From positions 1-64,000 of the forward strand of contig NZ_VDCQ01000029.1 in assembly GCF_006265175.1 (NCBI RefSeq): a stretch of 64,000 nt of DNA, read 5' to 3'. Origin of the DNA: Paenibacillus hemerocallicola. GTDB taxonomy: Bacteria > Bacillota > Bacilli > Paenibacillales > NBRC-103111. Both the position numbers and the translations under genes were made by a program. Below the pieces are notes generated by a model. The model saw nothing but the letters and a program-made list of their open reading frames with translations, was not told the origin of the DNA and ran no database searches. How positions within the stretch are numbered: position 1 is the stretch's first letter; each line of letters begins with the position of its first letter. This document shows positions 42,934 to 52,057 of the stretch, in pieces.

Positions 42934-43449
42934 ATGCCCGAACCTGTCGTTCAAGGCGGACTGTCGAGAAGAAACCGGACACCCGTCAAAACAAAGCTCC
43001 CCGAGTCGACGCGCCGCATTCCGGCTCAAGGGGACGTCATCTTGATTTTTATCGCGCTAAGCTATGTCTTATTGGGAATATTGAAGGCTCGGGAGACGGT
43101 TGTCGTCGAGCCGGCCGTCATCGCCAGCTTTTCGCTCGCCGGCATGTTTTTTGCGCTATCCGATCTCGCGAAGATCGGGATTCGGTGGACCGGCCGCTTG
43201 ATCGGATCGATCTGCCTGGCATTGTACTACGCCTTCCTTCTGGCAAGCGCATTATGCCTCATCGTAGTACCGCTATCGTACGGCTCGATCGGCTGGCTGG
43301 GGTCTATCATTATCCCGCTCGGCGATATATCGACCTTTGCCGGAATGGGAGTCATTATAGGCATTATCGTCATTAACAACATATGGAGGCGCTCTAAACC
43401 GACCGATCCGGCGAAGATCGGCACGGCCGGGGAGACGTACGAAGCGTAA
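42934..43449 (+). CDS. Four-helix membrane protein of unknown function
   Basis: 171 residues from ATG 42934 (AAGGAC 9 nt upstream). After a basic, proline-rich cytoplasmic head there are four hydrophobic segments: VILIFIALSYVLLGIL, AVIASFSLAGMFFALSDLA, GSICLALYYAFLLASALCLI and FAGMGVIIGIIVINNIW, with a short polar tail. There is no transporter motif. A bidirectional terminator follows. No family is recognised. Confidence 0.75.
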   Translation: MPEPVVQGGLSRRNRTPVKTKLPESTRRIPAQGDVILIFIALSYVLLGILKARETVVVEPAVIASFSLAGMFFALSDLAKIGIRWTGRLIGSICLALYYAFLLASALCLIVVPLSYGSIGWLGSIIIPLGDISTFAGMGVIIGIIVINNIWRRSKPTDPAKIGTAGETYEA

Positions 43450-43536
43450 CGAACGGTCGCCTTCCGTCTTTCCCGTGCATACTGCGTGTCCGGGAGAATT
43501 ACGAAATAGGGCCGCAAGTAAGCCGCCCGGAACAAG

Positions 43537-43579
43537 AAACCTCCTTCCCCGACTGCCACAGCGGTTAAGGAGGTTTTTT
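43537..43579. terminator. Bidirectional terminator between convergent genes
   Basis: AAACCTCCTT pairs with AAGGAGGTTT, followed by a T6 run on the plus strand, while the minus-strand side shows only GTTTC. It serves the plus-strand membrane-protein gene and lies 17 bp from the end of the MATE gene, which it may also terminate. Confidence 0.8.
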
Positions 43580-43595
43580 CACGTTCATGCCATGT

Positions 43596-44999
43596 CTATG
43601 CGGGCTTCTTCGTCTGGCCGTCCAGCATCTTGGCCTGCTTCCATTTTCCGAACCGGTAATACCCCACATTCAGCAGAGCGGCAATCGCAAAGCTGATCGG
43701 AAAGCTCCACCAGATGGAGTCGAACCCGTAACGACCGCCAAGCCAATACGACAGCGGAATGCGGACGATCAGCAAGGCGATGAAGGTGAACACCAGCGGC
43801 ACGACGACCGCTCCCGACGATCGCACGACCCCGGCCACCACATTGAAAATACCGAACAGGATGAACGACCACAAGGTCACATTGTTAATATGCACGCCGA
43901 TATCGACGGCTTTGCCTTCCGGCGGGAGGAACAGGCTTACCGCTTCCCGATTGAACAAATGAATCAGGATCACGATCGAGCCCGTCAATACGATATTGAA
44001 GCCCACGCCGCTCCACGTTATCCGATGAACCCGATTCCAGTTGCCGGCGCCGATATTTTGAGCCGCCATCGAAGTGACCGCTCCGCCGATCGCCATCGCC
44101 GGCATCTGCACGTAGGCCGATATTTGGTTGGCTACTCCGAATGCCGCCGACGCTTCGGAGCCGTATCGGTTGACGAGATGAATGAGCAGCAAATTGCTGA
44201 GCGAGACGACGACCATATTGATCCCCATCGGCAGCCCTTTGGCGATCAGCGATTTCAAGATGGCCCCGTTCAAGGTCAACAGGTGCAGATCGTTTCTGGT
44301 AATGCGGAGGAAATATTTCTTGGCATACAAATACACGATCAGCAGGCCGAAGCTGACCAGTTGCGCGATAAACGTAGCGATAGCCGAGCCCGATATGCCC
44401 ATCTGCGGAAACGGCCCCATGCCTTGGATGAGCAGCGGGTTGAGCACGACATCGAGACCCGCGGACAGCAGCAAAAAATAAAACGGCGTCTTGGCGTCGC
44501 CGGACCCGCGCAATACGGCCATCACCAGATTATAGCCGAACATGAAAGGAACTCCGGCAAACAAGATGCGCGTATACGCGACCGCAAGCTCCATCGCGTC
44601 GGGCGGGGTATTCATCCAAGAAAGGATGGCCGGAGAAAATATAACTCCGATTCCGCCGACAACGATCGAGAGCGCAGCGAAAAATACGACGCTCGTGCCG
44701 ACGACCCGCTTCGCCTCCTCTACTCGTTTGGCGCCCAGATTTTGCCCGATCAAAATGACCGCGGCCATGGCAATGCCGAAAATCGAGCTGATCAGCAAAA
44801 ACATCAGAATATTGGCGTTGGACGTGGCGGCTAGCGCCTGCTCGCCCAAAAATTTGCCTATCCATACGGCATTGATCGAGCCGTTCAGAGACTGCAGCAC
44901 ATTGCCGAGCAGGATGGGCAGAGAAAATAAAAACAACGTTTTGGCGATCGGTCCTTCGGTTAAGGAAGGGCGATTGCCTTTTAGTTTGGACGGATTCAT
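43596..44999 (-). CDS. MATE-family multidrug/Na+ efflux transporter
   Basis: 467 residues from ATG 44999 (AAGGAG 6 nt upstream). It has the MATE layout of 12 membrane segments in two halves, beginning SLTEGPIAKTLFLFSLPILL GNVLQSLNG. Other marks: YTRILFAGVPFMFGYNLVMA VLRGSGDAKTP and VANQISAYVQMPAMAIGGAV, with a mirror segment after the central loop. It exports cationic drugs or metabolites using an ion gradient. It is complete and probably monocistronic. Confidence 0.94.
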   Translation of the reverse strand: MNPSKLKGNRPSLTEGPIAKTLFLFSLPILLGNVLQSLNGSINAVWIGKFLGEQALAATSNANILMFLLISSIFGIAMAAVILIGQNLGAKRVEEAKRVVGTSVVFFAALSIVVGGIGVIFSPAILSWMNTPPDAMELAVAYTRILFAGVPFMFGYNLVMAVLRGSGDAKTPFYFLLLSAGLDVVLNPLLIQGMGPFPQMGISGSAIATFIAQLVSFGLLIVYLYAKKYFLRITRNDLHLLTLNGAILKSLIAKGLPMGINMVVVSLSNLLLIHLVNRYGSEASAAFGVANQISAYVQMPAMAIGGAVTSMAAQNIGAGNWNRVHRITWSGVGFNIVLTGSIVILIHLFNREAVSLFLPPEGKAVDIGVHINNVTLWSFILFGIFNVVAGVVRSSGAVVVPLVFTFIALLIVRIPLSYWLGGRYGFDSIWWSFPISFAIAALLNVGYYRFGKWKQAKMLDGQTKKPA

Positions 45000-45232
45000 A
45001 CGGTTCTCCTTACTGGGATTGTGGCTTCCATTATACCTCCTGGCGGAGAACATTACGAGTCCGAATCGAACAAATGTTTCTATCTATGATTTGTGAAGAC
45101 TGGATGAGGATTCCTCCGGACCTCGCTGGAACAATTGCGGCTGCACTCGCATTCGACGAAGCAAACGCAGGTACGGTGCGCTTTCCTGACTTAATTTCCT
45201 TCATTCTGCTGCATGCGAGCGTTCAGACAAAA

Positions 45233-45364
45233 CAATGAACCAAATTCCACTATTGGCGAACTTAGGCTCAGCAATAGTATAATTTGGTTCAGTAATTTCG
45301 GAATCCCGCCCAAAACAGGCGAATTAACGCATTTAGGTAATTTGGGAATTTGGTTCACTATTAC
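45233..45364. repeat. Cluster of inverted repeats built on TGAACCAAATTCC
   Basis: AATGAACCAAATTCCACTAT at 45234 is inversely repeated as AATAGTATAATTTGGTTCA (45273-45291). It is repeated again as GGGAATTTGGTTCACTATTA (45344-45363). A weaker inner pair with GGCGAACTTAGG and GCGAATTAACGC-type blocks lies between them. The structure is non-coding, and the surrounding gap (45000-45504) has no gene. It may be a small mobile or regulatory palindromic repeat. Confidence 0.7.
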
Positions 45365-45504
45365 CATCGCCCAATACCGATTGGCTCCCAACCTGCCGAC
45401 AGGCACTTACCAATCGCTTGACTCGGCTATCCCCGGGCACACCGACACTTACCATTACTCCCGGGCGCTCACCGCTTGCTTACTCGACTGCCGACTGTCA
45501 CCGA

Positions 45505-46920
45505 TCACACGCCGCTTACCTGCGCGTTCCGTCTGGACAGCAGCTGCTCCAGCCGCTGCGTGGCGGCTTCCTCCGTCTCCAGTCCGGACCAGTACAGCTT
45601 CGCCTCGCGGTAGAACATGTCCAGCTCTTTAATGGACATGTTCAGGGCGCCGAACGTCCGGAATGTCGGGATAATGTCCCGATACATATGGAAGCGCGAA
45701 GGACGGTAGATGCTTTCCTTGCCGGTCCATTCCGCGGCCGGCTTCAAGCCCGGTATGCTGAGCGTTTTCTGGCGGATCATGAGCTGCGTCCGGTACGAGA
45801 CCAGAAAATCGACGAAAATCCGGGCGCTGTCCTTTACCTTCGAATTGGCGTTGATGGCCAGTCCGATGAGCAGCAGCAGCGTCTTCGAATCGTTCAAGTA
45901 CGGCAGCGGCGCGATATCGTATTCGAACTCCTTGCGGCGCTCATGATGGTTCAAGCCCAAATACGTCGTCATAATCATCGATACTTTCTCGCTGAAGAAC
46001 AGCTCTTCCGCATCGCCATCCTTCTCGGACAAAAAGAGCGGAAACCGATTCTGCAAATAAATCAGCTCGCGGCACGCCTTCAAGCTCTCCGTCAGCTGCT
46101 CGCCGTTAATGGAAAAGCTCCCCTTCTCGTCCCGTTCGAAAGGGATACCGCTCTGCAGGAGAAATACGGGCCAACGGTTGCTGGACGGAAAATGGAAATA
46201 GAAGCCGAGCCGTTCGTTCTCCACCGTCAGCTTCGACGCCTGCTCGAACAGAACGTTCCATCGCCAGCCGCTGTCCGGCTCCAGCACCTCTTTCTCCCGG
46301 AAGTGATCCTTGTTGTAGCATAAAATGAGAGGAGAGAATACAAAGGGCTGCGCCTTCAGCCGTCCTTTATTCGTCAGAGCCTCGGTCAGGAACGGGTATA
46401 TATGCGGATTCGGCTCGAAGGTCTCCAGTTCATCCAACCCGTCGTTCAATCTGAAGTCGTCATAACCGTTGTAATTCATCGTAAAGACATCTAGCGCATC
46501 GTCGTCCATCATCGCCTTGACTCTGCCGTACGTGTTCAATGTGGAGGTAGTCGGAGTCAACTCGATGCGAATGCCGGGATACGCCTTGTGAAACTCCGCG
46601 ATCAGCGTCTTCATGATCGCCTCTTGGTACAGCGACGAGTGGCAGCCGAACTTCAGGACAACCGTGTCGTCCCGGGAAAATCGGGCTACTTTGTTGCCCA
46701 CTCTCGGTATTTTCTCGATCAATCGTTCGGCTACGAGCACTTCCAATCCTTGACGGACCGACTTGTTGCTGACCCGGTACTGTTTGGCGTAAGCTTTCTC
46801 CGAAGGGAGGAAATCCCCCTCACGGAACACCCCGGTCATGATCTCGTTCCGAATGGCATCGACCATGCCTTCCAATCTCGCCTGAAAAGTCCTGCGGCTC
46901 GGTTTCTCCGAATCTTCCAT
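45505..46920 (-). CDS. GntR-type regulator fused to a family-1 binding-protein-like sensor domain
   Basis: 471 residues from ATG 46920 (GGTGG upstream; the earlier ATG 46935 has no site). An N-terminal GntR winged helix (about 10-80): VDAIRNEIMTGVFREGDFLP, SEKAYAKQYRVSNKSVRQGL, RVGNKVAR. From about residue 90 it reads as a family-1 solute-binding fold without signal peptide (LKFGCHSSLYQEAIMKTLIA; DVFTMNYNGYDDF; FSPLILCYNKDHF; IAPLPYLNDSKTLLLLIGLA). It is probably a cytosolic sensor of an imported sugar that switches DNA binding. It lies just downstream of the giant lyase gene. Confidence 0.92.
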   Translation of the reverse strand: MEDSEKPSRRTFQARLEGMVDAIRNEIMTGVFREGDFLPSEKAYAKQYRVSNKSVRQGLEVLVAERLIEKIPRVGNKVARFSRDDTVVLKFGCHSSLYQEAIMKTLIAEFHKAYPGIRIELTPTTSTLNTYGRVKAMMDDDALDVFTMNYNGYDDFRLNDGLDELETFEPNPHIYPFLTEALTNKGRLKAQPFVFSPLILCYNKDHFREKEVLEPDSGWRWNVLFEQASKLTVENERLGFYFHFPSSNRWPVFLLQSGIPFERDEKGSFSINGEQLTESLKACRELIYLQNRFPLFLSEKDGDAEELFFSEKVSMIMTTYLGLNHHERRKEFEYDIAPLPYLNDSKTLLLLIGLAINANSKVKDSARIFVDFLVSYRTQLMIRQKTLSIPGLKPAAEWTGKESIYRPSRFHMYRDIIPTFRTFGALNMSIKELDMFYREAKLYWSGLETEEAATQRLEQLLSRRNAQVSGV

Positions 46921-47079
46921 GTTTCCCGCCACCATCTGTTCGATATATTATGTACTTTAGCATACAGGAAGTTGCAGGCCGCTTCAAGAAAAGGCTCGAC
47001 TCGCCCTTCATGCCGGAGAAGCCTCCACAGAGCTTCTCCGTTCCGGACGAATCGAGCCGCACATTCATTCCGCTATCCC

Positions 47080-50000
47080 TTAACGGCGATAACGATACAC
47101 TTCGCCATTGTCCAGCACGATCCATGGCTTCGATTGTGCCTCTCCGGCCTTCAGCGCCGCGATCGGATGCCGGAAGCGGACCGTTTGCTCAATCGCGCCT
47201 TGGTCGGACAGCCGGACCAGCAAGCCGTTATCGGCCGCGGCCCAATATTTGGCCGTACCGTTTTGGTTCGAGCCGTCGACCTGCAGTACGCGGTCCGCAA
47301 TGGCGGTGCGGAAGCGAACCGTGCCGTCCGGGTTCAGCGCATAGAACTGGAAGCCGTCGGAGCCGGCCAACAGCTCCGGTATGCCGTCACCGTTATAATC
47401 GCCTTGGCGGATATCATTCACCTCGCCGCCGACGTTCCGCTTCCATCTCTCCTGCAGCTTGCCGTTATAGCCGACGAACCGGACCTCGCTCTGCTTCGTG
47501 CCGAAGGCGATGACCGGCGCGGCGCCGGCGCTCGGGTGCCGGAACAGAGTCGCGACTTTCCAGCCCGGTCCTCCACCTGTTCCCCCACGGGTAACCTGCT
47601 TTTCGTTCCAGTAAGCATAGTAGGCGTACTCCAGCGCGTACATCCCTTCATCCTTGCCGTCGCCGTCAAAATCGGCGAATTCCATATCCTCGATGCCGTA
47701 ATAATACAGCAAATCCTCGTACTGCAATTTGCCGGCGGCGTCCAGTCCGTAAATGTATCGGAACTGCGAGCCGACCATGACCCACGGGGCCTGATCCGCT
47801 CCGTTCACATAAGCGACCCTTACGTTCGTGATGCCCAGCAGATTGCCCTTGCGCTCGCGATGCGCGGTGTCGCTCGGGAACTTGTAATTCCACAGCTCCT
47901 GGCCCTGGGCATTCAGCGCATGCACGTACCAATTCTCGGTTGCGACGAATACGACCGGCTGGCCGTTCAACTGCTGGACGGTCACCTCGTTCACGCGTCC
48001 CGCCGCCGGGAACGTCCATAGAACGGTTCCCACTTCGTCTATCGCCTGCACTTTTCCGCCGATGCCGCCAAGTACGGCTTCCTCTTTGCCGTCGCCATTC
48101 AAATCGCCCCAAGCGCTGTCCGTCGCCCGCTCGGAAAATGCGTATACCCGCTGCCAATCGCGCGTACCTTCCGGACGGCCGGGACGATCGCCCGCACGGT
48201 CGCGACCGTAATCGTTGTTGTCGTATACAAGGTCATATCCGTTATCGTCATTCGCGACATAACCATCTTGATCGCGGTCCTGACCGCCTCGCGGCTTCCC
48301 TTGTCCCGGACGCTCTCTCTCCTTCAGCGCCCGCTCGAGCCGCTGATCCATCTGCCGATTCCACGCGGCGGTACCGCTCTCCAACGCTCCGCCCCGGATC
48401 GGGTCGCCTTCGGCATCGTATTGAACCCGGTCTCTTCGCAGAGCATACGTCGCCCATTCGCCATTCGACGTATCCATCGCGAACATGACGGGCTCGGCGA
48501 ATTGCAGCGTTTGCGAGCCGATGCGCACCCGGGTCGCTTCGGCGGCAAGCAGACGGCCCTCGCCGATCAGATGGAACTTCCCGTCGGAGCCGAAATCGGC
48601 CGTATCGAGAGCGGACTGCACCGCATACCATTGCTTGTTGCGCTGCTTGATCTCGAGCGTGCTGTCATTCAACCGCCGCGTATTGACTTTCGGTCCGTCC
48701 TCCTTGCTGCTGGACAGCACATTGATGAAGCCGGCCTGTTCCCCGGCCGCATAGCCGCGCTCCTCCAGCACCTCGCTCAGCACCGTCTCCTTGTCGGCAT
48801 ATGGATACGGATATTCCGATTTCCAATATTTCATAAAATGGCCGTACCGGTCGATCGTCCGCAATTCCGAATCGTCCAAGCTTTCGATCGTCATCGAGAC
48901 GCCCTGCTGCTCCGCCTCGAATCGGTCGTCGCGGAGTTTCGGCGTACCCATCGTCTGCCAATTGTTTTTCAGCACATAGCTGCCGGCTTCATTCAGCTTT
49001 ATCTGGTCGTAGATCAAGTAGAACGAGCCGTTCGGGCTAATGATCGAACGCTCCCAGTCGGTACCGTTATAGTTCGGCACCGTGCTGCGGCTTACGCCGA
49101 TCCCCTCGATGTCAGCCGCCCATTGCAGCTTGGCGAGAGGCGGCTTCTTCTGCTGCTCGCCATCCTTCACGATCACGAGCCCGGAATGATGCTCCGGCGT
49201 ATTCTCGATATAATCGCGGTCGGTGAGGAACAACCGGCCGTTCGCGCTGTAATTGAGAATGGCGTTGCCGTCCTGATGCCCGTGCGCGCCGGCCGAGAAG
49301 CCGTCGACGATCAAATAGCTGTCGTCCGGGCCGAAGCCTTCGCGGAACGTCATCTTGTGGAACGAATCCGGGAGGGCGACGTCGAGCTGAGTCTGCTCCG
49401 TGCTAAGCAGATCGTCGTAGATGCCTTGCTCGACGGGGTAAGCCTGCAGCTTCGGATGAGCTCCCTCGGGCGGCTCGGCCGCTTCGCTCAGTTTAACCGG
49501 CGTATACCGGTGAATCGGGTAGTCCAGATCGCTCATTCGCTGCCCCGGGAACGGCCCCGTCCTCGTCCTCTCGAGCAGGAAGCGGTACAGCGGATCGCCG
49601 TAGAACAGCGTCGCCGCATTCATCACCTGCGAATGTCCCCACGAGTAGGCGTTGCTGTAGCCGAACGGATACGTATCGCCGCCGCCCGACATCGTGCCCA
49701 GATTATCGATCATGAGCGCGTTCAGATCGGCGCTCGGACGCAAGCTGCGGGCGATGAAATCGAGATTGCCCGTCGCCATGCCGTAATCGATATTCGTCAT
49801 CGGCACGTGCATCAAATAATCCGATCCTTCGTCCAAGCTGATATAGGACGTATTGCCGGTAAAAATCCGTTCACCCAGCTGCCTCCACGCCGCCGTCTCC
49901 GGCAAATCGTAGTAGCCGCCGAAGTAAGTGCTCCCCGCAATCAGGGACAGCGCCGGGAATATTTGGTGATTCCAGCGCGGACCGCTGGCCTCGGCTTTCG

Positions 50001-51894
50001 TCAAATAGCCGTCCTTGGAGTTCGCTTCGTACGTAATATAGAAGGCCGAGACGATCTGCTTGCGCTCGAGCGCGCTGAATATCGGCGAAGCCTCCAGCAC
50101 CGACCAGTTCTGGATGATCGTATCGCCGTCGGTCCACATATTTTGCCTTTCGTTCAACTGCGTCCTCGCTTCGGCGGGATACCGGTTCACATAATTGGCA
50201 TAGCCGACAAGCAGCTTCTTGTAAATTTCTCCGAAGCCGGCATGACCGGTCAGCAAATAATTTTCGCCGAATATTTTGATCCGGGACAGCACGTAGTGAA
50301 GGGATGCGGCATCCGTCTCGCTGCTCGCATTCGGCTTCAGCCGGGACAGCCACGTATTGACCGAGTTCAGCGCGGTTTGGACGTTGGCCGGCGTCGGATT
50401 GCCGTCATATTGCAGGTAAGAGGCCGCCTGAGCGGACAGCTTCGCTTCGAACAGCCACGGGATGACCGCCTCGCTCTGCGCTCCGACGATTTGCAGCAGC
50501 CGGTCCGTGCCGAGTCCGGCCCCCTCCAGATCGCTCGAGCCGATGACGACGGTGTTCCCGCCGAGCCCGAACGGATCGATTACCGTCTGCAGCTGGTAGC
50601 CTCCGTCGCCCGGATATACCGCATCCGCATAAGACATGCGCAGTCCGTACAGCCGGGCCAGCTGCTCGTTGTTGCCGAGCGTCCCGAGTACGATCGCGGA
50701 GCCCGCCCAGCCGTCGCGGAACTTGTCGCGATTCGGTCCGACTACGCTGGCCTGTACGTTCCAGCGGCTTTGCAGCGCATCCGCGATCCTTGTGCCGAGC
50801 GCCTGCCAGGCCGCATCCTCGGGAACTACGATCTGCAGACCGTGAACATCGGTGGCGCCGTGCAGAGGCCGCATCGGCAAGTTATGATAAGGCGGTATAT
50901 CGTTCGGACTGAACACATTGACGTCGAGAGAAGCTTGAGCGCTTCCGTAAGTAGCCTTTACGACCGTCGCACCGGGCGATACTCCGCTGACGCTTCCGCC
51001 GACGGCCGTCGCCACATCCGGTCGTTCGGACGCGTAGACTACCGTATTGTCATTCATAAGCCGCACATCTCCATTCGTGTAATGGCCGAACAAATAAACC
51101 GGCTCCGTACGTCCGACATTCACGTTCAGCGATTCCGGATAGAAGCTTAAGCTTTGCAAGCTTCCCGCCGGGGCGATCGCCGCGTCGCGGATACGGACAT
51201 TGTCCAAGTAAAACGTGCCGAGACCGGTCGATATCGTGGCGAAACGCAGCAAATTGACCGATGTCGCGGCCGTATCGCGGAAAGCCGTATCCTTGCGGAT
51301 CAGAAGCGGCTTATCCCCGTCGAAAACGGTTATCGTTTTCTTCCCGGCCGCAGCGTCGAAGTCGACCCTGAACCGGTACCATTTGCCCGGCTCGTACGTT
51401 TCCCCGGTCGTTACGCGCGCGGCGCCGTTATAATATTCGATCGTCCCGTTGGCCAGCAGGCCGATCCACTCCACCGGCTTCGTACCCGATGGACCGGTGC
51501 TTTCGAGCAGCATGACCAGCCGGTCGGCCGTATCCGCCTTGACCCACCATTCCACGCTGCCCCGTTCGACCGGCGCGAACGCCACGCGGCCGCCCATCGC
51601 CTTCGTCTTGTCGTTGTCCATAATTTTTACAGTCTTGGTGCCGCTGACCGCATACGTTTGATCCGTTACGGTCACTTCCGCGCTTGCGTTCGTCCAGCCC
51701 TGCTGTCCGTTCAGCGGGCCAAGGCTGAAATTCTCGAAATCATAAGCGATTTCCCCCGTGGCGGCATCAATCCGGTTGCCCGGCAGCCCGGCGAGCAAAC
51801 CGCCGAAAGCGACGACGACGGCCAACAGCAAACTGAGCGCCCCTCTGCCCGCCGCCGGATTAAGCCATTTCCGAAACTTGTGGAACCTCATCAT
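47080..51894 (-). CDS. Giant secreted heparinase II/III-like polysaccharide lyase with FG-GAP propeller
   Basis: 1604 residues, ATG 51894 after GGGAGG (8 nt). Signal peptide (LSLLLAVVVAFGGLLAGLPG). A laminin-G-like N-domain follows (about 45-240: YDFENFSLGPLNGQQGWTN; WYRFRVDFDA). Next is a BIG2-like domain (about 245-325), an alpha/alpha-toroid region (about 480-830: TGNTSYISLDEGSDYLMHVP) and a heparinase-like sheet domain (SAGAHGHQDGNAILNYSANG). The C-terminal third has FG-GAP blades with calcium loops: DLNGDGKEE, DFDGDGKDE, DYNGDGIPE. It should cleave uronate-type polysaccharide outside the cell. An Asp/Arg/Gly-rich insert (about residues 1195-1240) separates the catalytic part and the propeller. 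It is a paralogue of the protein at 60748-64000. Confidence 0.92.
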   Translation of the reverse strand: MMRFHKFRKWLNPAAGRGALSLLLAVVVAFGGLLAGLPGNRIDAATGEIAYDFENFSLGPLNGQQGWTNASAEVTVTDQTYAVSGTKTVKIMDNDKTKAMGGRVAFAPVERGSVEWWVKADTADRLVMLLESTGPSGTKPVEWIGLLANGTIEYYNGAARVTTGETYEPGKWYRFRVDFDAAAGKKTITVFDGDKPLLIRKDTAFRDTAATSVNLLRFATISTGLGTFYLDNVRIRDAAIAPAGSLQSLSFYPESLNVNVGRTEPVYLFGHYTNGDVRLMNDNTVVYASERPDVATAVGGSVSGVSPGATVVKATYGSAQASLDVNVFSPNDIPPYHNLPMRPLHGATDVHGLQIVVPEDAAWQALGTRIADALQSRWNVQASVVGPNRDKFRDGWAGSAIVLGTLGNNEQLARLYGLRMSYADAVYPGDGGYQLQTVIDPFGLGGNTVVIGSSDLEGAGLGTDRLLQIVGAQSEAVIPWLFEAKLSAQAASYLQYDGNPTPANVQTALNSVNTWLSRLKPNASSETDAASLHYVLSRIKIFGENYLLTGHAGFGEIYKKLLVGYANYVNRYPAEARTQLNERQNMWTDGDTIIQNWSVLEASPIFSALERKQIVSAFYITYEANSKDGYLTKAEASGPRWNHQIFPALSLIAGSTYFGGYYDLPETAAWRQLGERIFTGNTSYISLDEGSDYLMHVPMTNIDYGMATGNLDFIARSLRPSADLNALMIDNLGTMSGGGDTYPFGYSNAYSWGHSQVMNAATLFYGDPLYRFLLERTRTGPFPGQRMSDLDYPIHRYTPVKLSEAAEPPEGAHPKLQAYPVEQGIYDDLLSTEQTQLDVALPDSFHKMTFREGFGPDDSYLIVDGFSAGAHGHQDGNAILNYSANGRLFLTDRDYIENTPEHHSGLVIVKDGEQQKKPPLAKLQWAADIEGIGVSRSTVPNYNGTDWERSIISPNGSFYLIYDQIKLNEAGSYVLKNNWQTMGTPKLRDDRFEAEQQGVSMTIESLDDSELRTIDRYGHFMKYWKSEYPYPYADKETVLSEVLEERGYAAGEQAGFINVLSSSKEDGPKVNTRRLNDSTLEIKQRNKQWYAVQSALDTADFGSDGKFHLIGEGRLLAAEATRVRIGSQTLQFAEPVMFAMDTSNGEWATYALRRDRVQYDAEGDPIRGGALESGTAAWNRQMDQRLERALKERERPGQGKPRGGQDRDQDGYVANDDNGYDLVYDNNDYGRDRAGDRPGRPEGTRDWQRVYAFSERATDSAWGDLNGDGKEEAVLGGIGGKVQAIDEVGTVLWTFPAAGRVNEVTVQQLNGQPVVFVATENWYVHALNAQGQELWNYKFPSDTAHRERKGNLLGITNVRVAYVNGADQAPWVMVGSQFRYIYGLDAAGKLQYEDLLYYYGIEDMEFADFDGDGKDEGMYALEYAYYAYWNEKQVTRGGTGGGPGWKVATLFRHPSAGAAPVIAFGTKQSEVRFVGYNGKLQERWKRNVGGEVNDIRQGDYNGDGIPELLAGSDGFQFYALNPDGTVRFRTAIADRVLQVDGSNQNGTAKYWAAADNGLLVRLSDQGAIEQTVRFRHPIAALKAGEAQSKPWIVLDNGEVYRYRR

Positions 51895-52009
51895 TCATAC
51901 TCCCTCCCGAACCGAAACTTGTGTTCCCTTCGCGATAAGCCGATGTTCAATCATTCATCACGCGATCATTAGCGGCGCATCCTATCACCTCCTCCGAAAA
52001 TAAACAACT

Positions 52010-52050
52010 AAAAAAGACTGCCGCAATGATGTCTACTCATGCGGCAGCCT
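52010..52050 (-). terminator. Terminator after the hydroxyacid dehydrogenase
   Basis: On the minus strand GGCTGCCGCA pairs with TGCGGCAGTC, followed by a T6 run (52015-52010). It lies 7 bp after the dehydrogenase stop and insulates the giant lyase gene downstream, which must therefore have its own promoter at about 51.9-52.0 kb. Confidence 0.9.
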
Positions 52051-52057
52051 TTCCCTG

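Noticed and set aside
43587-44834. 415-codon plus-strand frame
   Set aside because: Antisense to the MATE transporter; His/Arg/Asp-rich shadow.
46940-47080. Terminator between the giant lyase and the GntR fusion
   Set aside because: Inverted repeats GGAGAAGC/GCTTCTCC and GGCTCGA/TCGAGCC exist, but there is no T-run on the minus strand. They may be an RNA structure, so the two genes could be co-transcribed.
48268-51150. 960-codon open frame on the plus strand
   Set aside because: It lies wholly antisense to the giant lyase, whose domains, signal peptide and ribosome site are clear. The antisense product is Arg/His/Val-rich with no family motif, as expected for the complement of GC-rich coding DNA.
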